DNA of 64,000 nt from Petaurus breviceps papuanus (taxonomy: Eukaryota > Chordata > Mammalia > Diprotodontia > Petauridae): assembly GCA_028583685.1 (NCBI GenBank), contig JAMXIF010000015.1:60878801-60942800 (forward strand). Reading direction: 5' to 3'. Made by a program: the position numbers and the translations under genes. Positions 35,301 through 45,830 of this stretch are shown here, in pieces. Positions within the stretch are counted from its first letter, which is position 1; each line of letters starts with the position of its first letter. The notes beneath the pieces were generated by a model. It was not told where the DNA came from. It saw nothing but the letters and a program-made list of their open reading frames with translations, and did no database searches.

Positions 35301-35598
35301 TTTTGACCTTCTCTGTTCGGATCTCGGGCTCCAGTGGGAAGAGTGAGAATGTCCTCTGACTAGGATTCCGCTGCTCCATCCCCTTCTGGGCATGTCCATA
35401 GAGGATGCTGGGAACTAGTGGAACAATTTTCCAAAGAAGGCAAATTTTACCTCCTGCTGCTTTAATCCTTCCGGACTTGGGACTAGCATGGGGGGCGGGG
35501 GGGGGAGGGGGGAAGAAAGGAAAGAGGAGAGAAAGTGAAGTGGACGGGGGACGGGGTGAGGAGAGGAAAAGAAGAAAAGGGAAAAGGTTGTGGCAGTC

Positions 35599-35614
35599 CT
35601 CTTACTTTATTTTC
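35599..35614. repeat. TSD of the young L1, right copy
   Basis: CTCTTACTTTATTTTC, a perfect match to 29175-29190, marking the 5' end of the minus-strand L1 at 35598. Confidence 0.95.
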
Positions 35615-36555
35615 AAAATCCTTCTTGAGTCTGTAACCAGTTCATATTTTACTTGGAAGCTTTTGATGCAGGAGTTTTGACTTTGGTATCTCTTTCTGGT
35701 TCCATGTTTTGATTGTCTTTGCCTTCAAAAAAAGATTCTATGGTCTGATTGTGCTTCCTCTGCTTGCTCATCTTGCCATACAATTACTTGACTTTTGAGC
35801 TCTTTGCCACAGTAGAACTCTGCTTCCAGAGTGGAGAGAGCTTTGTCTCAAATTGCTGGCATTTTTTGCAGCTGCCAAATCTATTAGGAGGGTGCCCTCT
35901 CTATAGCCACCCACAAGCTCTGGCAAACTTTCCACACACCGCATGAGAACCACCCAAGACCGTGATCCAGATCCAAGCAGGTCAAAACAAGAGTGACTAC
36001 CCTCTGAATGGTCACTTGGTACACCTATGCTTCGCAGGCTAGGAGCTCCAGACACAGCCACATGGCAGCAGCCTCCTCCACCTCTCATCCTGGTGGCAGG
36101 GGCTGGCCTGCACTCTTCAATCACCTGGTTCCAACAGAACTCCCTGCTGAACTTTTACTTCCTCTTTGGCATTTATGGGTCGAGAAGTCTGGAAATCACC
36201 ACAGCTGCTGGGGATTCAGTCCCCTGAAGTCTGCTCTGGCTGTTCTGGGCAGCTGGTTGGGGCCCCGGGTCTCAGACCACACGGCTCACGCAGGACTGTG
36301 CTCGTCTCCCAGCTTGGTGCAATAGACTCTTCCTGTCAGCCTGCCAGGATGCCTTCAGCAGGAGATTTATTTCTCTCTGTCATTTTGTGGGTTATGTACC
36401 TCTAAAAGTTGTTTAGAGTAATTTTTACAGGTACTGGAAGTGGTTGTTGGAGTGGGAGCTCATGCCAAGTTTCTGCTTTTACTTCGCCATCTTGGCTCTG
36501 CTTCAGTAGAGGATTTTTAAGAACTCTTCCAGTTATAAATCTATAATCCTACATT

Positions 36556-37365
36556 CCTCTAATAATCAAAGCTGTACAACAAAGGGATAATCTGGCTCCT
36601 GAGATAGTAAGTTCCCTGTCACTGAAAATGTTTTTAACCCATGAACACTAATAGGGGTTCTTTGCTTTTTGGAGGGCATGCATACAATTTGCATAATATA
36701 TCCCAGGGCCTCTTGGAAGTGAACTAAAGATATATTCTTATAGTCCCTGGAGAGCTATGGTAAGTTGTATTTTGATGAATGATATTTCACCATCTTCCCA
36801 TTGGTGTGAGAAAGACAACAAAGTTGGTTAATACAGAAGTCATTTGCAGGTGGCACAGCAGACCAGGTGGAAGCAGGAGAGTAACCTTGGTTGGAGTGGC
36901 TTATGGAGAACTCCAGTAGAAAAGGACAATTCTGACAGATCTATGAAATCTTAAAAGACTCATAAGATCTTTGGAACTTGGACCACTGTAAATAACTTCT
37001 TATAGTATATATAAAGTTTGTTGGCTTCCTTTCTCCTTGTAGAACCTTATGATTGAATGCTTGCTAAAAATTCAGAGATTATCTAGTGCGCCCTTCTTGT
37101 TTTATAGATAAAGAAACAATGGCACCCAAAGGGGTAAATCACAAATAAAACCTTCTGCTATATTTTGAACAGAGAGCTTTTTAGTGAGGAGTGAGGACAA
37201 CAGTTATAGGTGACATAGGTAATAGTATTTTGAGATTGAAGGGACTTTAATGATCACTTGTCCTGTTCCATTTCTTCTCATGAAAGATGAGGGAATTAAG
37301 GCAGAGAGAGATTTAATAACTTCTATAAGGTACTAAAGGTAGGAAAGAGTAGAGATGGAATTTAA
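36556..37365. other. Mostly unclassified; weak old repeats
   Basis: No gene seen. Parts near 36590-36640 and 37080-37360 (AGATGAGGGAATTAAGGCAGAG, GATGGAATTTAAGCCC) resemble old L2/MIR-type repeats but are too diverged for a firm call. A 20-base piece at 36662-36681 matches a SINE end. Confidence 0.3.
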
Positions 37366-37367
37366 GC

Positions 37368-37500
37368 CCAATCCAACAAACATAAAATGCCAGGCACTGT
37401 CCTAGGTGCTAGGAATGCAAAGTGCTTCTTCTACTGAGAAGAACAATATGCATGCAAATGGTCAATATGTGTGTAAACATACACATACACATTATTGTTG
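37368..37500 (+). mobile_element. L2-like repeat fragment
   Basis: ATGCCAGGCACTGTCCTAGG and TGCTAGGAATGCAAAG match the front of the repeat at 12060-12140. It is short and diverged. Confidence 0.4.
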
Positions 37501-37504
37501 TCCA

Positions 37505-37750
37505 CAACTAGGTGGTGCAGTGGATAGAATGCAGGGACTGGGTTCAGGCAGAATTGCACTCAAATCTGGTCTAAGACAAATAATATCTGTGTGACCCTGG
37601 ACAAGTCACTTAACCCAGCTCACATCAGTTCCCTCATCCATAAAAATGATTTGTAGAAGGAAATGGCAAATCATGTCAATATCTTTACCAAGAAAACCCC
37701 AAATTGGATGACAAAGAGTTGGACATGACTAAAATGGCTAAACAACAACT
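37505..37750 (+). mobile_element. tRNA-type SINE with RTE-like 3' tail
   Basis: The head AACTAGGTGGTGCAGTGGAT and box GACAAGTCACTTAACCC are followed by GAAGGAAATGGCAAATCATG, TTTACCAAGAAAACCCCAAA and GAGTTGGACATGACTAAAAT. It is a second copy of the family at 10438. It ends in AACAACAACTAATA. Confidence 0.8.
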
Positions 37751-38117
37751 AATACTTATATTACATTTATTATATATAAATACACACTGTATTTATATAA
37801 GAAATAATGAAAAATATTAGTAGCTTGTCTGACAACATTGCACAAATTTGAATTGCAGTCAAGTCAACATCATTAGAAGTGATTAATAAGGTTACTTCAT
37901 GGTAAAATATTCCATTTGATGTTATAATATAATGATCAGAAATATACATTCATTTAATAATTTTAAAGGAAAATTTCAGTCTTTCAAGAAGTAGATAAAT
38001 GAATAGTAATGTGAGACATTTACACTCTACTATCAGAATAGGATTAATTCAATGAAAGGACAAGTAAGAAAAATTTTAGAGCCAATTGCTTTAAGCAAAT
38101 TAGCTCTAATAAAGGTG

Positions 38118-38225
38118 TGGATGGAAGTCAGTGGAACAAATATATATATATATGGATGGAAGTCAGTGGAACAAATATATATAATGTGTGTGTGTACTAT
38201 ATATATATATATATGTATATATATT
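38118..38225 (+). repeat. Tandem duplication and (TA)n tracts
   Basis: A unit of about 40 bp (GGATGGAAGTCAGTGGAACA plus a TA run) occurs twice in a row, followed by TG and TA microsatellites up to 38225. It probably arose by slippage at the TA tracts. Confidence 0.85.
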
Positions 38226-38964
38226 CTTTTCACATGTACATGAATACAATTCTGCTGAAATTTGTTATATTTTTATTCAAAAAAAAACCAAATATACCCA
38301 GAGAAAATATGCTTTATGCACTACATTATACATCATATTTCAATAAAATTAATGGTAAATAATGATAGGCACATTTTGAGCCTAAAAATTATTTTTTTAA
38401 ATAATGGGTTAAAGAAGAAATTATAAAAGCTGTAGCATCTTACATCAAAGACAATGAAAAAAGCAATAGTACTACATATCACAATCTATGAGATGCACCC
38501 AAAGCACTACCAAAAGCAAATTCATTGTGCTGAGAGAGAGACCTAGATGTTTTGAACCTGCACTTAAGAAACTTAGAATAGCAAGAAAGTCATACACTAA
38601 CAGAACAGAGAAAAAATAAATAAATAATTAAGGCCAGGGTGGACAGGTACACAATAGAAAAAACATTAGTAATTAAAATGGTAAATAAATCCAATAGCTT
38701 TTGAAAAAGATGAAAAGAATTGATTAACCATCAGCAAATCTATTTGATTCATTAAGAAAGAGAACAGGAGCAAAGGTGGGTGCAGCATGCAGGAACAGAC
38801 AGTTGTACCAGTATGGAGTCAGAGAGAGCCGGGGCAGGATGATTCATCCATTGCAGGGGTGGTTCCCAAACCTCTCACCTCAGGACAGAAGATCTGTCAG
38901 AGCTGGGCAAGAGGCAAGCCCAGAGCCTGCTGCAGCAACAATAGCTACTCCTAGGGTTATCAAC

Positions 38965-39994
38965 TGTAGCGGCAATCACCCCAAGCACGTCCTCAGGGTT
39001 TGCCGCTACCACAGGTTCTTGGATCTGCTTTGTTCAAAGGAAAGCAACTCAAAATGGGTTAACAAGCTTACTTTAATCAGTCAGACATATATCGTTTACC
39101 TTGTTCAGGGAAAAAGTCAGCACCCTGAACTTCAAAGTATACAGGCAGAATTATCAAGACAGAAACAGATCAAGTAGACAGCTTTCCAAACTGTCCAGCC
39201 ATTACATCCATACCCAGTCAACATCTGGGTTTCCACATCTGGGTTTTTCAAAGCTGGGGGACTCTCAACAACGGCTTCCCAGAATTCAGATCAAATCACA
39301 GAACACTTCTCAAAGTGAGTCCCAAAACAAAGCTACAAATCAGGGCTTATATAGCCTTCTCCTGGCTCAGAGAATGTAACAACCTTATTGACTCACTGGC
39401 CAATCAAGAAGTATCTACTGAAAAACAAGCCTCCCTCCCCAGACTTCAGGTGCATTTTAGCCTAGGGGCAGGGAAGATTTTCCAAATTTGCATTCCCATT
39501 ACATTCCGCCCCAAGATCTTTCATGCCCATAGCATAGACAATTTACTTTTGAATTAGCACTAAACATCTCTTAGGTCACATTTTCAAGGTACAGAACTAA
39601 AGTTACCAAAGTGGCCACTGGGCCTTAAACAAACACAAAGTACATAGCATTATTACCTCAATTCAAAACAGGAGTTCAAATAAAGTTCTCTGGGGGGGGT
39701 ATCCTTCCCCTCACACAGCTCCAGCCCCTGCTTCCAAGCACAGAGAGGGGGCTGGGCAACAAAACCAACAANNNNNNNNNNTCAAATCACAGAACACTTC
39801 TCAAAGTGAGTCCCAAAACAAAGCTACACATCAGGGCTTATATAGCTTCCTCCTGGCTCAGAGAATGTAACAACCTTATTGACTCACTGGCCAGTCAAGA
39901 AGTATCTACTGAAAAACAAGCCTCCCTCCCCAGACTTCAGGTGCATTTTAGCCTAGGGGCAGGCAAGATCTTCCAAATTTGCATTCCCATTACA
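38965..39994 (-). mobile_element. Endogenous retrovirus fossil with two LTRs
   Basis: The 3' LTR lies at 38965-39503 and part of the 5' LTR at 39782-39994, both on the minus strand with TGTAATGG-type starts. Between them are about 270 bases of internal sequence next to a purine-rich tract (39504-39515, CTTGGGGCGGAA on the minus strand) and an N-gap. A perfect 5-bp TSD, TCAAC, lies at 38960-38964 and 39995-39999. The two LTRs look alike over the shared part, which suggests a modest age. It is broken: no viral gene is recognisable. It belongs to the same LTR family as 6058-6604. Confidence 0.85.
39772..39781. other. Assembly gap (10 N) inside the retrovirus fossil
   Basis: Ten unknown bases between the internal remnant and the 5' LTR. 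The gap probably hides the rest of that LTR and an unknown length of interior. Confidence 0.85.
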
Positions 39995-40599
39995 TCAACC
40001 TACAGCCTGGATATTTAAAAATCACCTACCTGAACTTTCAGGAGCCAAGATGGCAAAGTAAACTCTGGCTGCTCTAATTCCTCCCTTTGACCCTGAAAAC
40101 CCAGAGAATATTGCTCCAGTGTAAAATCCTGAAATAGTGAAACCACCAGAAGGCTTGGGAGTGCTAGAGGAAGGGTTTGCTTGAGGCTGTGCTAAGGCTA
40201 AAGTGAAGTGTGGAGGTGTTAGCTCAGCCAACCAGAAGGACATCCTGAAACCCAGGGTGGAGCCAGAAAATGCTAACAACAGAAGCCCAGGTGTGCCTTC
40301 ACCCAACCAGGGAAAATGTAGACACAAGCTCGGCCCTGGCCACCAGCAGCTGAGCTGTGGTTCAGGGGTGCAGAAGCAGAATCCTGAAGTAGCCAGACAT
40401 TCCCTCACCCAGACCTCACACTGTGAGCTTCAGTATAACCCCAGGGCAATGCTTTGGCCCCAGTCTAGACACCCAGAGGCCACAGCACACAAAATCAACA
40501 ACCAAGCCCCTAGCTCCCAGCATAAGAAGCATGGATCAGAGTACTCTGTACCCCAGAAGCAGAAATTCACTTTAAAAAACAGGAAATAGACAATCACAA

Positions 40600-41631
40600 A
40601 GGGGAAAAATTGGGAAAAGCAAAGACTTTAAAACCCTATTACGGGGAGTGAAAAGAACCAAATTCAGAAGGGGATAGCATTGATTCTATACCCACATCTG
40701 AAGGCTCAAAATGGAATATAAACTGGTCTCAAGTCCAAAAAGCATTCTTAGAAGAACTCAAGAAGGATTTTAAAAGCAAAATTAGAGAGGTAGAAGATAA
40801 ATTGACCAATTATTTTAAAATTACAATTGCCAAAATAGAAAAAAAAATTCACCAAAGAAAACAGCTCCTTAAAAAGTGAAAATCTGGAAATGGAAAAGAG
40901 GTTCAAAATCTAACTGAAGAAAATAACTACTTAAAAATGAATCTGAACATATGGAAAAGGAGCTTCAAACTGAGAAAAATAATTCAGTAAAAGTTAGAAT
41001 CAGTCAAATTGAAGCTAATGACTCTATAAGGCTTCAAAAATCATTAAAACAAAAGAATGAAAAATTAGAAGAAAACGTAAAATATCTCATTGGAAAAACT
41101 ACTGCCCTGGAGTACAGATCCAGGAGAGATAATCTAAGAATTTTTGCTCTACTGGAAAGTGATGATGAAAAAAGGGGCCTGGACAACATCTTTCAAGAAA
41201 CAATCAAAGAAAACTGCCCTGAAGTCCTAGAACCAGAGGGTAAAATAGTTATTGAAAGACTCCACCAGACACCTCCTGAAAGAGATCCCAAATTGAAAAA
41301 TCCAAGAAACATTGTAGCCAAATTCCAGAATTATCAGGTCAAGGAAAAAATACTGCAGGGAGCCAGAAAGTAATAATTCAAATATCATGGAATTACAGTA
41401 AAGGTCATAGAAGAACTAGAAGCTTCTATATTGAAAGATTAGAGGGATTGGAATATGATATTTCATAAGGCAAAAGAGCACAGATTACAACCAAGGATCA
41501 GCAATCCAGCAAAACTGAGCATAATCTTTCAGGCAAGGAGATGGTCATTCAATGAAATATGGGACTTCCCTACCTTCCTGATGAAAAAGCCAGTGCTCAA
41601 TGGGAAATCTGATCTCCAAATACAAGACTGA
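40600..41631 (+). pseudogene. ORF1 of the middle-aged L1, broken
   Basis: L1 RNA-binding protein remnant. The exact start is unclear. The open part at 40951-41373 has coiled-coil residues (MEKELQTEKNNSVKVRISQI), then EYRSRRDNLRIFALLESDDE, LEPEGKIVIERLHQTPPERD and YQVKEKILQGARK. A stop follows at 41371, and the remainder (QPRISNPAKLSIIFQARRWS) ends at about 41631. Additional stops lie upstream of 40951. Confidence 0.8.
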
Positions 41632-42272
41632 AGAGAGACATAGAAAGATAGACAGGGAAAACAAGTACACACAAACATGACACAGACATAACTTGTGTTT
41701 AATAAGAGCAAACTATTTACATCCCTATATGAGAAACTGATATCTGTCAATATTGAGAATTGTATACTTATAGTGACAGTTAAAGGGATATACATAGATA
41801 GAGGTTATGGTATAAATTAACTGAAGTGATGATAAAAAAAAACCTTATTGGGTAAAAAGGGACTATAATGGGAGAAGAGGAAAGGAGTAGGCAGAAAAGG
41901 GTAAATTATGCCACACAAAGAGGCATAAAAACATATTATAGGAGAAAAGGGAGGGAGATGAATATTATATGAACTTCACTCTCATTGGTTTTAGTTCAAG
42001 GAGGGAATAACATAATTAAGTATAGGATTCTGTCATGAAGAGACATAAAACTTGTTATAACAAAGGGAAAGGAGGGAGGGAGAGGCACATTGTATGAGAT
42101 TTATTCTAATCCATTTTGGTTCAAGGAGGAAATAACATACTACACTAAACATAAAAATCTGTCATGATCCTACATTCAGTAGGAGGGGGAAGGGGAAAGG
42201 AGGGGTTGAAGGGAGGTAAAGGAGTAAAGGGGAATGATAGTGCTGTGGTTTAAACCCAGGGATTTCAAAAAC

Positions 42273-42995
42273 TGTTGAGGTAGGGTCTCTGCCCACCTCA
42301 AAACTGTTGTGGTTTCATGATGTGTTGTGGAACCATCTCAAAGAATTTAGAGTCAGACCGCCTCTAATCCAAGTAAAGGCATTTATTGAGATTAATGCCT
42401 CTCATGAAGTGGGGTAAATTCCAAGAGGAACTAGCAACTTTAGAGAAAGCAAGATGGATTTTTATAGGATAAAGATGCAATTATATAACAGAAATTTGCA
42501 TAGAATGGAGGAATATCATTAATATTAAAAAAGGCAGGAGGATTTTGTTAAGGGATTAGGTAATGAAGGAGGGGTCCTATCTATGATTCAGTGGTTAAAC
42601 ATTCTGGTCATTCTGCCTTCCAACTGGCTAGCTATTGCGGTCCTGTCTGATTAAGACAGATAGTTAAGCATTGTGGTCCTGTCTTGGGCTAGATGGATGA
42701 TGTGATTGTGCTTGAATACAAGAACACACCTGTTTCTGTGGGAATGGGTCTGGGGGCAGTGACCAGGTAGAGGCAGTAGCTAGATTCCCATCACATGGAC
42801 ACATCTACTATTTCTGTGGGAACTAACAGTTCAGGGACATACTTTTTGTTCCAGTGAGCAGTGAGGCATATATGAAGAAATTAGGATATTGTGGGGGGGG
42901 TTAGGTAGGTACAGTGGGCCTGCTGTTCAGTAGAGCCATGCCTATAATGAAGTTAGAATATTGGGGCTGGGGGCAGCTTTATTAGTGTTCTATCA
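42273..42995 (-). mobile_element. LTR of the left arm
   Basis: On the minus strand it starts TGATAGAACAC directly after a purine tract (CTTTGAGGGGGGAA, 42996-43009) and ends CTCAACA, followed by GTTTTTGAAATCCCTGGGTT, a primer-binding-site-like stretch. A TATAAAA-like box and an AATAAA signal occur in LTR order (U3, R, U5). The 3' boundary may alternatively be taken at 42241. Confidence 0.8.
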
Positions 42996-43187
42996 TTCCC
43001 CCCTCAAAGAGCTGGGATCAAAATTCATTTGGGAGAAGGGAGAAAGGTCTCAGCTACTGTAGCTTCTTCAGGCTGAAAAGTGGAGTAGAGCTGTCCTTGT
43101 CTCAGTAGATCCCAAGGAGGAAGTTGACTGGAACCCTGCATAGATCACATCCAGGGGATGGTAGGTCAGTATGGACAGGTATCGACT

Positions 43188-43793
43188 GTTTGCTGCCAAC
43201 TGTAGGTGAATTGGCCTGTAATCTGAAAGATACAAATCTGACAGGCAAGTTCAATATGCAGGGTCCAAGATATAAGGAGAAAGACAAATATATCTAGTAA
43301 CAGACAGCTGACTAGGCCAAGTACCCTTTTATTAAATTATTTAGGCTGTAGAAAAGAATATAATTTGGGGCTGAATCGTTCAGCTCTAATACACACTTTA
43401 GTAGCTCAGATGTATCCCAGCTTTAGTATATGGAATAATGATTGACACTGTATTTGTACTTTTGTTTCACAAATTTCTTTTCCCTTTGTCTAATTGTTCC
43501 CATGTCATTCAGAATAAAAAAATGTTCTCTTCCAAGGATTTAACTTTTCACTTGACTATGCAGGCAGGCAGATGACTAGCCTGTGTGTTAATTTATCTAG
43601 TTGTTTGGAATATGGAATGACTTCACATTCAGACTGGAAACAGCAAAATTTTACATACCTGCATTGTATTTATGTTTTTTACTGACCACTGGCTCTAATT
43701 AGAGAAATATGCCATAAGAGGAAAAAGTAGGGACATGCCAGATATGACAGGATAAAACATCTTTAGCTCTGTTTGAATTCAGATAAAACAAAG
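43188..43793. other. Unpaired spacer of the palindrome
   Basis: Sequence between the inverted arms. The right half (43640-43790) resembles 1045-1262. It is probably retroviral interior near the 3' end. No protein is recognised. Confidence 0.5.
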
Positions 43794-43981
43794 GATACCA
43801 GTCCATACTCACCTACCACCCCCTGGATGTGATCTATTCTCAGTTCCAGTCAACCTCCTCCTTGGGACCTACTGAGACAGGGACAGCTGTATTCTCCTTT
43901 TCAGCCTGAAGAAGCTATGGAAGCTGAAAACTTTGTCTCTTCTTCCCAGTGAATTTGGACCCCAGCTCTTTGAGGGGGGCA

Positions 43982-44683
43982 TGATGGAATCCTAAAAAAG
44001 TTGGCCCCTGGGGCCTGGCTTCACTGAACAGCAGGCCCACAGTACCTACCTAATCGCCCCCTGTGAATATGCTAACTTCATATATGCCTCATTGCTCACT
44101 GGAACAATAGGTGTGTCCCTGAACTCTTAGTTCCCACAGAAACAGCAGGTGTATCCATGTGATGGGAACCTAGCTACTGCCTCTACCTGGTCATTGCCCC
44201 CAGACTGATTCCCACAGAAACAGTTGTGTTCTTGTATTCAATAACAATCACATCATCCATCTAGCCCAAGACAGGACCACAATACCTAACTATCTGTCTT
44301 AACCAGACAGGACCACAATAGCTAGCCAGTTGGAGAGCAGAATGACCAGAATGTTTAACCACTGAACCACAGATAGAACCATTCCTCCATTACATAATCC
44401 CTTAACAAACTCCTCCTGCCTTTTTAATAGTAATGATAGTCCTCTATTCTATATAAATTGTGGTTATATAATCACATCTTTACCATATAAAAACCTATCT
44501 TGCTTTCTCTAAAGTTACTGGTTTCTCTTGGAGCTTAGTCTGCTTCATGAGAGGCGTCAATCTCAATAAAATGCTTATACTTGGATTAGAGGTGGTCTGA
44601 TTGTGAATTCTTTTAGATGGTTCTACCACAATACATCATGAAATTGCAACAGTTTTTGGATGGACAGAGCCCCCACCTCAACA
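43982..44683 (+). mobile_element. LTR of the right arm
   Basis: Begins TGATGGAATCC after a purine tract (TTTGAGGGGGGCA, 43969-43981) and ends CTCAACA. A TATAAAA box lies at 44486-44492 and an AATAAA signal at 44575-44580. Beyond it, two copies of a GTCCCTGGGTTTAAAA motif (about 44691 and 44725) resemble a duplicated primer-binding site. It closely mirrors the left arm. Confidence 0.8.
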
Positions 44684-45655
44684 GTTTTTCATGTCCCTGG
44701 GTTTAAAACACAACAGCTTTTTGGCGTCCCTGGGTTTAAAATGAAACAGCAAGAAAAGGGAAGGGGATTGATAGTGAAGGAATACTGAAGGAGGTGGTGG
44801 TCAAAAGAAAACTCTTAAGGAGGGGAAGGGAGAAGGAAGCAATAAAAGCGTAAACAGGGGAGTGAATAGGATGGAGGGAAAGACACAGATAGTAATCATA
44901 ACTGTGAATGTGCACAGGATGAACTCTCCCAAAAAATGGAGGTGGATTGTAGAACAGATTAAAAACTATAATCCTACAATATGCTGTCCACAAGAAACAC
45001 ATTTGAAACAGGGAGATACACACAGGGTAAAGGTAAAAGACTGGAGTAAAACATATTTTGCTTCAATTAAAGTGAAAAAAAGCAGAGGTAGCAATCCTTA
45101 TCTCATATAAAGCAAAAGCAAAACCAGATCTAATTAAAAGAAATAAAGAAGGAAACTATATGCTGCTAAAAGGCACCAGTGAAAATGAATATGTTCAGTA
45201 ATTCAATTACTGAACATATATGCAACAAGCAGTATAGCATCCAAACACCTAGAGAAGTTGAGGAAGTTAGAGGAAGAAATAGCCAAATTATACTAGTTCG
45301 AGACTTCAATATCCCCCTCTCTGAACTTGATAAATCTAACCTCAAAATAAAGAAGAAGGAAGTGAAGAAGGTGAATAGAATTTTAGGGAAGGTAGATATG
45401 ATAGACCTCTGGAGAAAATTGAATAGGGATAAAATGGAATATACCTTCTTCTCAGTGGTACATGGCACATACACAAAAATTCACCATATACTAGGGAATA
45501 AAAACCTCACAATACAGTGCAGAAAGGCAGAAACACTAAATCCATTTTTTTCAGATCATGATTCAATAAAAATTACATGTAATAAAGGGCCATGGAAAGA
45601 TAGGCTAAAAACTAATTGGTAACTAAATAATTTAATACTAAAGAATGAGTAGGTC

Positions 45656-45830
45656 TGGGGTGGCTAGATGGTGCAGTGAATAAAGCGCCGACCCTGGAGT
45701 CAGGAGGACCCAAGTTCAGTTCCAGCCTCAGACACTTAACTGCCCCCCCCCCCACACACACACAAGCTAGCCGTGTAACCTTGGGCAAGTTACTTAACCC
45801 CAATTGCCCTCCAAAAGGCAAAAAAAAAAA
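45656..45830 (+). mobile_element. WSINE-type SINE in ORF2
   Basis: The head GGGGTGGCTAGATGGTGCAG is followed by a C-run plus (CA)n inside the body (45742-45764) and an A-tail. A 15-bp TSD with one mismatch, AAGAATGAGTAGGTC / AAGAATGAGTGGGTC, lies at 45641-45655 and 45831-45845. Confidence 0.92.

Larger units (their letters stand above)
29191..35598 (-). mobile_element. Young full-length L1, 6.4 kb
   Basis: Complete L1 on the minus strand: a 5' end with a polypurine/CpG-rich module (35598-35090), 5'UTR, ORF1 (34749-33757), spacer, ORF2 (33448-29591) and a 3'UTR ending in ACTAAAAGGAAACAAACAAA plus a poly(A)-derived tail. A perfect 16-bp TSD and an open ORF1 make it the youngest L1 in the window. 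It is inserted in the ORF1 of a HAL1-like element in the same orientation. Confidence 0.95.
28306..35771 (-). pseudogene. ORF1 of the second HAL1-like element, split by an L1
   Basis: Starts at the ATG at 35771 with MSKQRKHNQTIESFFEG, runs to 35615, and resumes at 29174 beyond the young L1. The part after the break includes the coiled coil (RLTQIAKEAQKVNEQKHALK), then LEPEVKIEIERIHQIPLEKD and KELGLKAKITYPEKLSIILQ. It ends IQEAREA with its stop at 28306-28308. Besides the 6.4 kb insertion it has several point lesions. The start motif differs from the MGRKQTTK type of the two larger L1s. Confidence 0.8.
27017..36504 (-). mobile_element. Second HAL1-like element, minus strand, twice interrupted
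   Basis: Same design as the copy at 20365-24370: 5'UTR (36504-35772), ORF1 (35771-35615 and 29174-28306) and a 3'UTR, with no ORF2. A 15-bp TSD with two mismatches, AGTAAAGGACTTTTA / AGTAGAGGATTTTTA, lies at 27002-27016 and 36505-36519. It was hit later by the L1 at 29191-35598 and the SINE at 27370. Net length is about 2.9 kb, like its sister copy. Confidence 0.8.
26885..36555 (+). mobile_element. Old SINE split by the second HAL1-like element
   Basis: The left part, 26885-27016, contains TTTTGGAGCCAGATGACCC and TAATCTCTAAAATGA. The right part, 36505-36555, reads AGAACTCTTCCAGTTATAAA and CTATAATCCTAC, the usual 3' end of such a SINE. The halves rejoin across the HAL1-like insertion. Only the two end parts belong to this SINE. 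Confidence 0.65.
42241..44751. mobile_element. Palindromic retroviral structure (inverted LTR ends)
   Basis: Two inverted arms, 42241-43187 and 43794-44751, face each other around a 606-bp spacer. Each arm, read outward from the centre, has a short internal piece, a polypurine tract, an LTR and a primer-binding-site-like stretch ending at the outer edge. The outer edges begin TGCTGTGG and end ACAGCA. It sits exactly between ORF1 and ORF2 of the L1. No TSD was found. It is a broken fossil without a recognisable viral gene. Old copies of the interior recur near 1045-1262. Confidence 0.8.

Noticed and set aside
34937-35306. 120-codon frames on both strands
   Set aside because: They are the CpG-rich 5' module of the young L1. 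The Arg/Pro/Gly/Ala-rich translation is a product of GC content.
36662-36681. 20-base match to the 3' end of a SINE
   Set aside because: Too short to call an insertion.
38776-39379. Open frames of 133 and 92 codons on the plus strand
   Set aside because: They cross the edge of the retroviral LTR or lie within it, in antisense, and have no domain.
40022-40589. 128-codon frames on both strands
   Set aside because: They lie in the 5'UTR of the middle-aged L1 and match no known L1 protein.
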